This document shows, piece by piece, positions 33,213 to 38,810 of a stretch of 40,240 bases of DNA. The position numbers were made by a program, and so were the translations under genes. Position 1 is the first letter of the stretch. Each line of letters opens with the position of its first letter. A model generated the notes under the pieces. The model had not been told where the DNA came from. It saw nothing but the letters and a program-made list of their open reading frames with translations, and did not search any database. Source of the stretch: a virus; the IMG/VR virus record IMGVR_UViG_3300047564_003735, positions 1 to 40,240 of that record. One strand, given 5' to 3'.

Positions 33213-33242
33213 ATTATATCACCGCCCTTTATTTTTAGTCAA
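33213..33242 (-). promoter_or_regulatory. Promoter for the tRNA-Ile transcript
   Basis: TTGACT (33242-33237), 18-bp spacer, TATAAT (33218-33213) on the minus strand. The -35 is inside the right direct repeat, next to the TAGT..ACTA near-palindrome, so a repressor binding there could control the tRNA. Confidence 0.65.
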
Positions 33243-33256
33243 CTAGAATATTAGAT
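33236..33256. repeat. Right copy of 21-bp direct repeat flanking the tRNA
   Basis: Identical to 33001-33021; similarity fades to AAAAATGT beyond it. The repeats bracket the tRNA, its promoter and the hydrophobic ORF, as if the block had been inserted or could be lost by recombination. Confidence 0.75.
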
Positions 33257-33341
33257 TTATAAAAATGTGAATATATATTTTTCATGTATGATGCATGATT
33301 TTTTTCGTACAATTCGGACAAATAGTGCGCCCATAGATCTA

Positions 33342-33417
33342 TGTGATGAACCTCACAAAAATAATGTCCGATTTACCCGTTTTTCAACTTGAAAATGTCA
33401 GTGGGGGGTGTTATAGT
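33342..33417 (+). promoter_or_regulatory. Control cassette A: CRP-like site, TGTCAG box, extended -10
   Basis: TGTGA-N6-TCACA at 33342-33357, TGTCAG at 33396-33401, then 10 bp and TGT-TATAGT with the -10 at 33412-33417. Palindrome start to -10 is 70 bp. ATGTCCGATTT (33364-33374) lies between them and recurs in cassettes D and G. It serves the gene at 33466. Confidence 0.7.
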
Positions 33418-33465
33418 TACACTATTAGAAAGTTAGAGAGAGTCTCTAAACTAGAAAGGGTCAAA

Positions 33466-33585
33466 ATGACTAACAGAATATTCGAACAAGGTAACACCCC
33501 TCAAATGGAAGAGTGGTTAGGTTATGTAAAGTGCTCTAAGTGTGAGCGTGTTACAGCGTGGGAGACCTGCGTAATGTGTCGCTAA
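33466..33585 (+). CDS. Small four-cysteine protein
   Basis: 39 residues from the ATG at 33466, which has GAAAGGG upstream; the longer frame to 33343 runs across the promoter and is rejected. VKCSKCERV and ETCVMCR make two C-x2-C pairs, a likely zinc ribbon. Not recognised. The stop overlaps the palindrome of cassette B. Confidence 0.6.
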   Translation: MTNRIFEQGNTPQMEEWLGYVKCSKCERVTAWETCVMCR

Positions 33586-33640
33586 TCACACCGACACACC
33601 CCCTAAAAAGGGTGAAAATGTCAGTGGTAGGTGTTACAAT
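33575..33640 (+). promoter_or_regulatory. Control cassette B
   Basis: TGTGT-N6-TCACA (one mismatch) at 33575-33590, overlapping the upstream stop; TGTCAG at 33619-33624; 10 bp; TGT-TACAAT with the -10 at 33635-33640. Distance from palindrome to -10 is 60 bp. CCGACACACCCCC follows the palindrome, as in cassette F. Confidence 0.65.
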
Positions 33641-33677
33641 ATATCCCATAACAACTTAATAAAAATCCTAAATGAGC

Positions 33678-33730
33678 CCCTAGCAATAGGGCAAATAAGT
33701 TAGGTCAAGGAAAGGTTAGAAATACTAACC
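33678..33730 (+). promoter_or_regulatory. Two hairpins in a 5' leader
   Basis: CCCTA-GCAA-TAGGG (33678-33691), a five-pair stem with a GNRA tetraloop, and GGTTAG-AAATA-CTAACC (33714-33730), a six-pair stem. Both lie in the 110-base leader between promoter B and the gene at 33756, just before its AAAGAAAGG ribosome binding site. Confidence 0.5.
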
Positions 33731-33755
33731 AAATAAAAAGAAAGGTAGTTAAAAA

Positions 33756-33950
33756 ATGACTACACTAAATAACTATAAGGGTCTATCACTAGACCAGAAA
33801 ATTGCTATCGCTGCTCAAATGGTAGTAGATGGAAAGGTAGTATCTTTTAGAGGTGCTTCCGCCGATACCTATAACAAGGTTATGGCTCTTGCTAATCGTA
33901 TAAAGCAAGAACTAGAGTTCCCTCAATGCCCTTGCGGTGAGTGTGAGTAA
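33756..33950 (+). CDS. Small helical protein ending in a Cys cluster
   Basis: 64 residues: LSLDQKIAIAAQMVVDGKVV and a second helix TYNKVMALANRIKQEL, ending CPCGECE. The fold looks like a helix-turn-helix plus metal tail, but I do not recognise a family. Strong AAAGAAAGG before the ATG. The stop codon is inside the palindrome of the next cassette. Confidence 0.65.
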   Translation: MTTLNNYKGLSLDQKIAIAAQMVVDGKVVSFRGASADTYNKVMALANRIKQELEFPQCPCGECE

Positions 33951-33997
33951 CCTCACACCAAATAGGCTTGACTTTTATCCCCTCTATACAATACAAT
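33942..33997 (+). promoter_or_regulatory. Control cassette I: CRP-like site and sigma70 promoter
   Basis: TGTGA-N6-TCACA at 33942-33957, TTGACT at 33968-33973, 18-bp spacer and TACAAT at 33992-33997; palindrome to -10 is 50 bp. No TGTCAG box here. Serves the five-gene run starting at 34038. Confidence 0.6.
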
Positions 33998-34037
33998 AAT
34001 CTCAATAAACAAAACTAAAAGAATAGGAAATAAATAA

Positions 34038-34190
34038 ATGACAATTACTTACTCAATTTGGGACGGGTCTCAACTACTAGGCGCTAACTTTACCGCCTCA
34101 TCCCCTGAAGAAATGAAAACTTTTGTAGCAGAACTACAGAAGGTTTCTAAAAATGTTGTAGCACATATGCGAAAGGTAGAACAGAACTAA
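34038..34190 (+). CDS. Small hypothetical protein
   Basis: 50 residues: beta start TITYSIWDGSQLLGANFTA then an amphipathic helix SPEEMKTFVAELQKVSKNVV. Ribosome binding site AATAGGAAA. Its stop overlaps the next ATG (TAATG). First gene of a run of five tightly coupled genes to 34725. Not recognised. Confidence 0.6.
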   Translation: MTITYSIWDGSQLLGANFTASSPEEMKTFVAELQKVSKNVVAHMRKVEQN

Positions 34191-34390
34191 TGTACTCTTT
34201 TGATAATAGCAAGGTCTCTAAGTGGGACACAATTCAAGCAGATGTAGCAGATGCCTACACTTATTTAGATGAAGACACTGTAGAGGAAGAGGAAGAAGAT
34301 TTCTTCGGTTTCTCTAAGTCTATAGAGACAGAACACCTAACAGATGAACAGGTGGATGAAATCCTAGCAATGTTTGGAGAAGACTACTAA
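34190..34390 (+). CDS. Small very acidic protein
   Basis: 66 residues with a run of Glu/Asp (DTVEEEEEDFFGFSKS) and an acidic helix at the end (TDEQVDEILAMFGEDY). A DNA-mimic or inhibitor-type protein is conceivable from the charge, but there is no recognised family. Coupled to both neighbours by TAATG overlaps. Confidence 0.6.
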   Translation: MYSFDNSKVSKWDTIQADVADAYTYLDEDTVEEEEEDFFGFSKSIETEHLTDEQVDEILAMFGEDY

Positions 34391-34494
34391 TGAATAGACT
34401 ACTTACTACCGCCGTCCAATTACTTTTGGCAGGCGTTACCATTCCCCTACTAATTCTAGTAATCAAGGACCTACGAGAGAACGGATTAAACTAA
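34390..34494 (+). CDS. Tiny membrane protein
   Basis: 34 residues. TTAVQLLLAGVTIPLLILVI is a single membrane span, followed by a charged KDLRENGLN tail. TAATG coupling to the preceding gene supports translation. Confidence 0.5.
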   Translation: MNRLLTTAVQLLLAGVTIPLLILVIKDLRENGLN

Positions 34495-34495
34495 A

Positions 34496-34666
34496 ATGAT
34501 GACACGTAAAGACTATGTAAAGACCGCCGAAATTCTTTCATCATATAAAGATTTAATCTCTGATAGTTTTACTTATGAAGATTTAGTAGATGAATTTGCT
34601 TCGATGTTTGAAGAAGATAATCCACGATTTGATTCTCAAAAGTTTTGGGAGGCCTGTACAAAATGA
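34496..34666 (+). CDS. Small conserved phage protein (TRKDY...FW type)
   Basis: 56 residues: MTRKDYVKTAEILSSYKD at the start and FASMFEEDNPRFDSQKFWEA at the end. Short proteins with 'xRKDYxxxAxxxxx ... FAxxxxxDNPRFDxxxFxxAC' are very common in actinobacteriophages; function unknown. The start may be the second ATG at 34499. It overlaps the next ORF by 4 bp (ATGA). Confidence 0.75.
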   Translation: MMTRKDYVKTAEILSSYKDLISDSFTYEDLVDEFASMFEEDNPRFDSQKFWEACTK

Positions 34667-34725
34667 AAGAACTTTTTATTTTTATTTTGTTTTGTACAAT
34701 TTTTGGGATCTTAATTACTTTATAA
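34663..34725 (+). CDS. Possible 20-residue membrane peptide
   Basis: ATG at 34663 overlaps the previous stop by 4 bp; the peptide MKELFIFILFCTIFGILITL is hydrophobic throughout. It ends at a TAA followed by A-rich sequence. Coding is supported only by coupling and hydrophobicity. Confidence 0.3.
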   Translation: MKELFIFILFCTIFGILITL

Positions 34726-34780
34726 AAAAAAATAAAAAACAAAATTTATTCGGCGTGTTAACTTGACAAGCTGCGTAAAT

Positions 34781-34917
34781 TTTGCGGCCCCCGCACTCGG
34801 GCGTGTCTGGGGATAACTATGTGGAAAACGCAAAAAAACACTGTGATTTTTATCACAAAAATAATTTAGAAATACTGGTCAGTAACCCCCCTTTTTGTCA
34901 GTGGGGCATGGTAGCCT
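34781..34917 (+). promoter_or_regulatory. Control cassette C with GC box
   Basis: GC box TTTGCGGCCCCC...TCGGGCGTGTC from 34781, DnaA-box-like TGGGGATAA at 34808, TGTGA-N6-TCACA at 34842-34857, ACTGGTCAGT near 34875, TGTCAG at 34896-34901, and TGG-TAGCCT at 34912-34917 (a weak -10). Palindrome to -10 is 70 bp. It serves the gene at 34953. The 227-bp gap holds no other gene. Confidence 0.65.
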
Positions 34918-34952
34918 TTAGGTATTAGATAAAAAGAAAGGTTGGTTCTAAA

Positions 34953-35225
34953 ATGACTAACACTAAAGTAAATAAGTGTCTAGCAAATGATTGCTCACAC
35001 TCTAAAAAATTCGTAGATAGATACGAAATCGTAGATAACAAGGTTATCCGCAAGGATAATCATAAATGGCACTTCTGCCAACAATGCGATAAGGTAGTTC
35101 ATAAGGACTACATCGCTTACCACGAAATGAAATGTATTTCGTTTCATAACTTAGCAAAAAATTGTATTGCTAAGGGACACTATGAACAAGGTGTTCATAG
35201 CACAGGCGTTGCCTGTAACCTCTAA
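34953..35225 (+). CDS. Cys/His-rich zinc-binding protein
   Basis: 90 residues. C9, C14 (CLANDCSH), C-x2-C (FCQQCDKVVH), H55 and H63 region (HKDYIAYHEMKC), then further Cys/His to the end. Looks like a zinc ribbon or treble clef with an extra knuckle. AAAGAAAGG upstream. Not recognised by family. Confidence 0.65.
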   Translation: MTNTKVNKCLANDCSHSKKFVDRYEIVDNKVIRKDNHKWHFCQQCDKVVHKDYIAYHEMKCISFHNLAKNCIAKGHYEQGVHSTGVACNL

Positions 35226-35243
35226 AAGAAAGGTCAGATAATT

Positions 35244-35393
35244 ATGACTAAATTCAATGTATTAGTTTCGTATGTATGCGAAACAGAAACAGAATTGGAA
35301 GCAATCTTTGCTCTCAATAAATCACTTCGCCCACTAAGCGAAAACGAATTGGAAAAGTTCAACGCTTTTCATGTTGAGGAGGTTTCAGAATGA
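35244..35393 (+). CDS. Small acidic protein
   Basis: 49 residues, beta start KFNVLVSYVCETETE and helix ELEAIFALNKSLR. Its 'VSYVCETETELEAI' beginning resembles the protein at 37640 (FTCFINVEAEDYDSAI), so the two may share a small ferredoxin-like fold. Overlaps the next gene by 4 bp. Confidence 0.55.
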   Translation: MTKFNVLVSYVCETETELEAIFALNKSLRPLSENELEKFNAFHVEEVSE

Positions 35394-35602
35394 AAACAAT
35401 TATTTCAAACGAAACAAAATTTGATTTTGAAATCGAAATCGAAAACGAAAATCGTTATGACGAATTCTTAGATGAATTTTGTCCTGTTGTTGAAATTGGT
35501 GCGTTGACTTATTTAGCTTCGCAAGTTTTGAAAGCAGTTGACCCAATTGCTTATCGAATTGGACTTCAAGAATTTTTGGATTTCGAAAACGAAAACGAAT
35601 AA
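35390..35602 (+). CDS. Small acidic protein with EI-repeat
   Basis: 70 residues. FDFEIEIENENRYDEFLDE at the start and EFLDFENENE at the end are highly acidic; the middle is helical (GALTYLASQVLKAVDP). GAGGAGG upstream and 4-bp overlap with the previous gene support the start. Not recognised. Confidence 0.55.
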   Translation: MKTIISNETKFDFEIEIENENRYDEFLDEFCPVVEIGALTYLASQVLKAVDPIAYRIGLQEFLDFENENE

Positions 35603-35621
35603 AAAAAATAAAAGTTTTTGG

Positions 35622-35652
35622 CGAAATGTATTTGCATTTCGTTAAAAATTTT
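35622..35652 (+). terminator. Hairpin terminator
   Basis: CGAAATG (35622-35628) / CATTTCG (35635-35641), seven pairs and a six-base loop, followed by TTAAAAATTTT. It lies 20 bp after the stop of the acidic gene and immediately before the GC box of cassette D. Confidence 0.5.
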
Positions 35653-35811
35653 GCTGCCCCCGAGGTCGGGCGTGTCCTCCACAGGTTTATGCACATGATG
35701 TACATCACACTGGATTTTACGCTCAAGTTATCCACATGACCTGTATCACATTTCAAAATGTCCGATTTGACCGATTACTGGTCAGTAAATGTCAGACCCC
35801 CCTGCTATAAT
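35650..35811 (+). promoter_or_regulatory. Control cassette D with GC box and DnaA boxes
   Basis: TTTGCTGCCCCC...TCGGGCGTGTC at 35650-35676; DnaA-type boxes TTATGCACA (35687-35695) and TTATCCACA (35728-35736); two CATGA-N6-TCACA sites at 35694-35709 and 35735-35750; ATGTCCGATTT; TTACTGGTCAGTAA near 35776; TGTCAG at 35790-35795; 10 bp; TGC-TATAAT at 35806-35811. Palindrome to -10 is 71 bp. Serves the gene at 35862. The most complete of the cassettes; could also be a replication origin region. Confidence 0.7.
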
Positions 35812-35861
35812 TCCATTATAAAGAAAGTTGAGAAAGGTTCTCAAACTAGAAAGGAATTCAA

Positions 35862-36038
35862 ATGAATTCAACAATTACAATGTGCAAAGAGCACAATCCA
35901 TTCGTATCTGCTATCTCCGAAGTTGGAGATGACCAATTCACATTCTGTATGGATTGTGAACAAAACATAGAGCGTTGGTATAACGATACCGACCCTGAGC
36001 GTCTACCAATGTGGACAGATTGGAAGGTATCTAAATGA
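35862..36038 (+). CDS. Small zinc-knuckle-like protein
   Basis: 58 residues with C-x2-x-H at CKEHNPF and C-x2-C at FCMDCEQ, then NIERWYNDTD. A small zinc site is likely. AGAAAGG upstream. Starts a run of four coupled genes (36035, 36145, 36255). Not recognised. Confidence 0.6.
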   Translation: MNSTITMCKEHNPFVSAISEVGDDQFTFCMDCEQNIERWYNDTDPERLPMWTDWKVSK

Positions 36039-36145
36039 TAGACTTCGTAAAACAATTAGAATTAGAAAACTATTTGGCAGACGAGCCAATAGACCCACTA
36101 GCAAAAATGCTAGATGAACTTATCTTGAAAGGAGAGTATAAGTAA
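36035..36145 (+). CDS. Tiny acidic protein
   Basis: 36 residues (IDFVKQLELENYLADEPIDP), overlapping the upstream stop by 4 bp (ATGA) and the next start by 1 bp. Helical and acidic, no family seen. Confidence 0.5.
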   Translation: MIDFVKQLELENYLADEPIDPLAKMLDELILKGEYK

Positions 36146-36255
36146 TGAACTACTATGATGATTACTATGATTATCAAAACGATAATCTTTTATCCGTTGG
36201 TTGCTATTGCAAAATTAATTTCGTTTGCTCAGAATGTAAGGAGAGTTATAACTAA
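36145..36255 (+). CDS. Tiny four-cysteine protein
   Basis: 36 residues. An acidic Tyr-rich start (NYYDDYYDYQND) and C-x-C ... C-x2-C (GCYCKINFVCSEC) ending, a likely metal knuckle. AAAGGAG upstream and TAATG coupling. Not recognised. Confidence 0.5.
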   Translation: MNYYDDYYDYQNDNLLSVGCYCKINFVCSECKESYN

Positions 36256-36431
36256 TGAGTTACACAATGTCTTGGGAAAAACCAAAATACAATTGGGATA
36301 ATTACTATGAAGATAATTCAGAATTATTTTCAACACCTGAAGTAATAAATGAAACTGATGAATTTGAAATTGAAATTTCAAACGACTTAGAATTATTTGA
36401 CGAGAGCTTCGATCCATTCTACTTTGAATAA
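36255..36431 (+). CDS. Small acidic protein
   Basis: 58 residues, very acidic in the second half (ETDEFEIEISNDLELFDE), resembling the acidic protein at 35390 in composition. AAGGAG upstream, TAATG coupling. Not recognised. Confidence 0.5.
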   Translation: MSYTMSWEKPKYNWDNYYEDNSELFSTPEVINETDEFEIEISNDLELFDESFDPFYFE

Positions 36432-36459
36432 TTATTTATTGTAATTAATAATTATGCAG

Positions 36460-36480
36460 TTCGAACATCTGTTCGAATTT
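36460..36480 (+). terminator. Hairpin terminator-like element
   Basis: TTCGAAC (36460-36466) / GTTCGAA (36471-36477) with a four-base loop, followed by TTT and the GC box of cassette E. The U-run is short, so it may be only a structure or a protein site. Confidence 0.4.
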
Positions 36481-36626
36481 GCCGCCCCCCGAGGTCGGGC
36501 GTGTCTGGGGATTATTCTGTGGATAACTTTTTCACAGGAATTTATGATCGTGTGATTTTTATCACAGGAATTTTGTCTCAAATACTGAGAGGTAACAAGA
36601 AATTTGTCAGTCCCCTATGGTACAAT
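36478..36626 (+). promoter_or_regulatory. Control cassette E with GC box
   Basis: TTTGCCGCCCCCC...TCGGGCGTGTC at 36478-36505; DnaA box TGTGGATAA at 36518-36526 (perfect, reverse); TGTGA-N6-TCACA at 36551-36566; ACTGAGAGGT near 36585; TGTCAG at 36605-36610; 10 bp; TGG-TACAAT at 36621-36626. Palindrome to -10 is 70 bp. Serves the gene at 36653. Confidence 0.7.
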
Positions 36627-36652
36627 TTCAGACATAAAGAAAGGATAACTAA

Positions 36653-36775
36653 ATGGGTTACATTGAAATTTTTAGATTAGATGAAGAAGGTGCGGGTTGG
36701 GTAGATTTATCCGAAGCAACACCAGATGAATTGCTTACACTTGAAATAGGTTTATTTCAAGAGGGTGCGATGTGA
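36653..36775 (+). CDS. Small hypothetical protein
   Basis: 40 residues: YIEIFRLDEEGAGWVDLSEA, TPDELLTLEIGLFQEG. Looks like a small beta-alpha unit. AAAGAAAGG upstream. The TGA stop is inside the palindrome of cassette F, so the gene end and the next promoter overlap. Confidence 0.55.
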   Translation: MGYIEIFRLDEEGAGWVDLSEATPDELLTLEIGLFQEGAM

Positions 36776-36836
36776 GGTAACTCACACCGACACACCCCCC
36801 AACCTCCCCCAATTTGTCAGACCCCTAATGTATAAT
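36771..36836 (+). promoter_or_regulatory. Control cassette F
   Basis: TGTGA-N6-TCACA at 36771-36786, CCGACACACCCCC as in cassette B, TGTCAG at 36815-36820, 10 bp, TATAAT at 36831-36836. Palindrome to -10 is 60 bp. Serves the gene at 36872. Confidence 0.7.
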
Positions 36837-36871
36837 TCCAGACATAGAAACAAAAAGAAAGAAGGACAACC

Positions 36872-37072
36872 ATGTCAGCAAATGTCTATACTATCGAAAG
36901 CCTACTTGTAGGAAAGCCTTATCGCTCAAAAACTTTGACGGGCGAAATTATCTCTGCCGAGCCACACCCTAAAGCGGTATGGTATGAAGGTTGCGAAACC
37001 TATCTTGTAGAGGTTCGCAATTCTAACGGCGGTTATGCTTATCGCACTCTAGCAGTAAAGGTTGGTGAATAA
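36872..37072 (+). CDS. Small beta-rich protein
   Basis: 66 residues: TIESLLVGKPYRSKTLTGEI, ETYLVEVRNSNGGYAYRT. Beta-barrel-like, resembling small SH3-type or OB-type proteins but not assignable. AGAAAGAAGGA upstream; its stop overlaps the next ATG. Confidence 0.6.
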   Translation: MSANVYTIESLLVGKPYRSKTLTGEIISAEPHPKAVWYEGCETYLVEVRNSNGGYAYRTLAVKVGE

Positions 37073-37185
37073 TGAACTTAGAACAATTCAAGGCTCATGT
37101 AATCGCTCAGCGTGAAGCGAGCAAGGCAGAGGCATTGTCAGTGCTATCTGCTACAATTCAGGCAACAACACGAAAGGAAAACTAA
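37072..37185 (+). CDS. Tiny helical protein
   Basis: 37 residues, a single amphipathic helix (LEQFKAHVIAQREASKAEAL). Coupled by TAATG. No family seen. Confidence 0.5.
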   Translation: MNLEQFKAHVIAQREASKAEALSVLSATIQATTRKEN

Positions 37186-37186
37186 A

Positions 37187-37351
37187 ATGGGAAAAGTAAA
37201 ACAACTAATGGAAATTATTTCTGCTCCATGTGATGAGTGTGGTGGAGCAGGATTTATTTTCTTTGGAAATGAATTGGACTATGATGTAGAGCCTTGCGAT
37301 TGTATCGCAGATGTGGCTGATGAACTAACCATTGACTGGGTAAATGAGTAA
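37187..37351 (+). CDS. Small zinc-binding protein with CxxCGGAGF
   Basis: 54 residues from the ATG at 37187; the frame from 37112 lies inside the previous gene and is rejected. CDECGGAGFIFF and PCDC form a DnaJ-type zinc knuckle as seen in small phage proteins; the end is acidic. GAAAGGAAA upstream. It overlaps the next gene by 8 bp. Confidence 0.65.
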   Translation: MGKVKQLMEIISAPCDECGGAGFIFFGNELDYDVEPCDCIADVADELTIDWVNE

Positions 37352-37640
37352 TTCAATTAGCGAATTAGATAAACGCAGAAATTGGTTTGAGAGAGGTGGA
37401 ACATTCATGAATTACAATAAGGGAGAAACTTTGGAATACGACTACGCACTAACAACTTACTATGATGGTGAGTTAGTAAATACACAACGCTATAACTTCG
37501 CACTTGACGCAGTAAATGATTTTAATAAGTGCGTTGATTTTGGTAACGCTGAAGAATACGCAACTTATAATTTAGCAGAACCTAGCGGAAAACTTTGGAC
37601 TAAAAACTTTTTTAGAGATGGAAAGGTAACAATAAAATAA
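37344..37640 (+). CDS. Hypothetical protein with aromatic repeat-like segments
   Basis: 98 residues: EYDYALTTYYDGELVNTQRY, DFNKCVDFGNAEEYATYN. It may start internally at the ATG for MNYNKGE (37407; GAGAGGTGG upstream), which would remove 21 residues and the overlap. Not recognised. Confidence 0.55.
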   Translation: MSNSISELDKRRNWFERGGTFMNYNKGETLEYDYALTTYYDGELVNTQRYNFALDAVNDFNKCVDFGNAEEYATYNLAEPSGKLWTKNFFRDGKVTIK

Positions 37641-37780
37641 TGGCACTTTTTGAATTTACTTGTTTTATAAATGTTGAAGCAGAGGACTATGATTCTGCAA
37701 TTGCAATGTTTGATTCCAATTTAGAGTATGGTGGAATTCGCAGGAGCGATGTTTATGTTGCAGAAATCGAAGAAAAATAA
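37640..37780 (+). CDS. Small acidic protein
   Basis: 46 residues: FEFTCFINVEAEDYDSAIAM, VYVAEIEEK. Ferredoxin-like beta-alpha-beta shape, similar in outline to the protein at 35244. TAATG coupling with the upstream gene. Last gene of its operon. Confidence 0.5.
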   Translation: MALFEFTCFINVEAEDYDSAIAMFDSNLEYGGIRRSDVYVAEIEEK

Positions 37781-37796
37781 ATCATGATCTCGATTG

Positions 37797-37837
37797 GTTG
37801 AAAGTTAAATTAAATTGGTTTAACTTTCAACTAATTT
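37797..37837 (+). terminator. Long-stem terminator
   Basis: GTTGAAAGTTAAA (37797-37809) / TTTAACTTTCAAC (37819-37831), thirteen perfect pairs and a nine-base loop, then TAATTT. It ends the operon 36872-37780 and precedes cassette G. The tail has few consecutive U residues. Confidence 0.55.
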
Positions 37838-37838
37838 A

Positions 37839-38028
37839 GACACGCCCGACAGCGCCGCACCAGATCTAGCTTATTTACGAGCATTACTATGAGCTCACAA
37901 GAATCCCTGGAATTTGCCGCCCCAAAATTTTTAGATTGTCAAGTTACGCAGATGTGATTTTTATCACAGGAAAATGTCCGATTTGATAGCATTTTGGATT
38001 TGTGTATGTCGGTGGGTTTTGCTATAAT
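37839..38028 (+). promoter_or_regulatory. Control cassette G (rearranged GC box)
   Basis: The GC box is split: GACACGCCCGAC (37839-37850) is its right half in inverted orientation and TTTGCCGCCCC (37913-37923) the left half. Then TGTGA-N6-TCACA at 37953-37968, ATGTCCGATTT, TGTCGG at 38007-38012, 10 bp, TGC-TATAAT at 38023-38028. Palindrome to -10 is 70 bp. The 276-bp gap has no gene. Confidence 0.65.
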
Positions 38029-38056
38029 TCTCTCTCAACAACAGAAAGGAAGCAAA

Positions 38057-38203
38057 ATGGCAACTCCGCAAATCGGTGAAACTTTTACAACTGCTAAGTC
38101 AGGTGTATCAGGTATCGTACAGGAAGTAGTCAAGAACGATAATGGCTCTTATCGTATCAGACTATCCGTCAATGGTCAAGAACGCTGGACAACAGCAAAG
38201 TAA
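38057..38203 (+). CDS. Small paralogous beta protein (copy 1)
   Basis: 48 residues from the ATG at 38057 (GAAAGGAAG upstream); the longer frame from 37994 crosses the promoter. QIGETFTTAKSGVSGIVQEV then RIRLSVNGQERWTTAK. The same pattern makes up the protein at 38811 (QIGDLFTTSKTGVTGRIEKF), so they are paralogues in tandem. SH3-like small beta protein; function unknown. Confidence 0.65.
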   Translation: MATPQIGETFTTAKSGVSGIVQEVVKNDNGSYRIRLSVNGQERWTTAK

Positions 38204-38254
38204 TGTAAATCACAGCGGGTGGGCTGGACAATCGTTCAGCCCATCTGCTACAAT
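38199..38254 (+). promoter_or_regulatory. Control cassette J (degenerate CRP-like site)
   Basis: AGTAA-N6-TCACA at 38199-38214 (right half perfect, left half 3 of 5), TGGACA near 38225, TGC-TACAAT at 38249-38254. Palindrome to -10 is 50 bp. Serves the gene at 38290. No TGTCAG box in the usual place. Confidence 0.45.
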
Positions 38255-38289
38255 ACTCCCTAACAACCCACTAAAGAACAGGAAAACAA

Positions 38290-38715
38290 ATGGCTAGAAA
38301 TGGAAAATCTATTAGCGTGAAAATCGCTACACCTAAAGTAATCAAGGCACTAGAAACACGCCTTGCTGAATTGGAAAAGAACTACGCTACACAGGGCGAG
38401 AACGAAGCAAAGTATCAGAAAGCCCGTGAGAAGTGGCAGAAGGAAATCGGTAAGTGGGCTATGGCTAACTTTGCTAAGGCAGAGAACCTACGCACTAACT
38501 ATCGTAATTGGAACAAAACTCTAAATGTGGATTTTGACCTTATCGTAAGTGAAAGTGATTTCCCTAAAGAACCTGAAAAGGATTTTGAGGTAATTCATAA
38601 TCACACCTACAACGAGCAAAAAGAGGAAATCACGAACGCAATTCGTATCCTCAAAATGACAGATGAGGAAGTTGTAAATACTTCCACATACAACGCTATT
38701 GCTCGTTATCTCTAA
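38290..38715 (+). CDS. Coiled-coil hypothetical protein
   Basis: 141 residues. KALETRLAELEKNYATQGEN and KYQKAREKWQKEIGKWAMAN are strongly helical and charged; the C-terminal third is also helical (EEITNAIRILKMTDEEVVN). AGGAAAAC upstream. No family recognised; may be a small DNA- or RNA-associated protein. Confidence 0.6.
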   Translation: MARNGKSISVKIATPKVIKALETRLAELEKNYATQGENEAKYQKAREKWQKEIGKWAMANFAKAENLRTNYRNWNKTLNVDFDLIVSESDFPKEPEKDFEVIHNHTYNEQKEEITNAIRILKMTDEEVVNTSTYNAIARYL

Positions 38716-38752
38716 GCAATTTGGGGGGCAGAACTAAAGTCCTGAACCCAAA

Positions 38753-38780
38753 CGACCTGAGTATGTCGCTAAACTACTCA
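38753..38780 (+). ncRNA. H-type pseudoknot element, copy 1
   Basis: Stem 1 CGAC (38753-38756) / GTCG (38765-38768); stem 2 TGAGTA (38758-38763) / TACTCA (38775-38780); loops C, T and CTAAAC. The order is that of an H-type pseudoknot, 30 bases before the start of the gene at 38811. A second copy at 39121 has compensatory changes in both stems. Could be a riboswitch-like leader or translation control element. Confidence 0.55.
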
Positions 38781-38810
38781 ACCACAACCCACTACTGAAA
38801 GGAAATAATA

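Noticed and set aside
33001-33256. Insertion sequence or integrase attachment site at the direct repeats
   Set aside because: No transposase or integrase gene, no terminal inverted repeats, and the repeat does not overlap the tRNA 3' end as an att site would.
33343-33465. Upstream extension of the 33466 gene
   Set aside because: It crosses the CRP-like site, TGTCAG box and -10; the ATG at 33466 has its own GAAAGGG.
35400-35756. 118-codon minus-strand frame
   Set aside because: Shadow of the Glu-rich gene and cassette D; no ribosome binding site.
37994-38056. Upstream extension of the 38057 gene
   Set aside because: It contains the promoter; the ATG at 38057 has GAAAGGAAG.
38716-38810. tmRNA or known riboswitch in the leader
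   Set aside because: No tRNA-like ends for tmRNA, and the conserved cores of preQ1, SAM-II, fluoride or glutamine riboswitches are not present; kept only as an unnamed pseudoknot.
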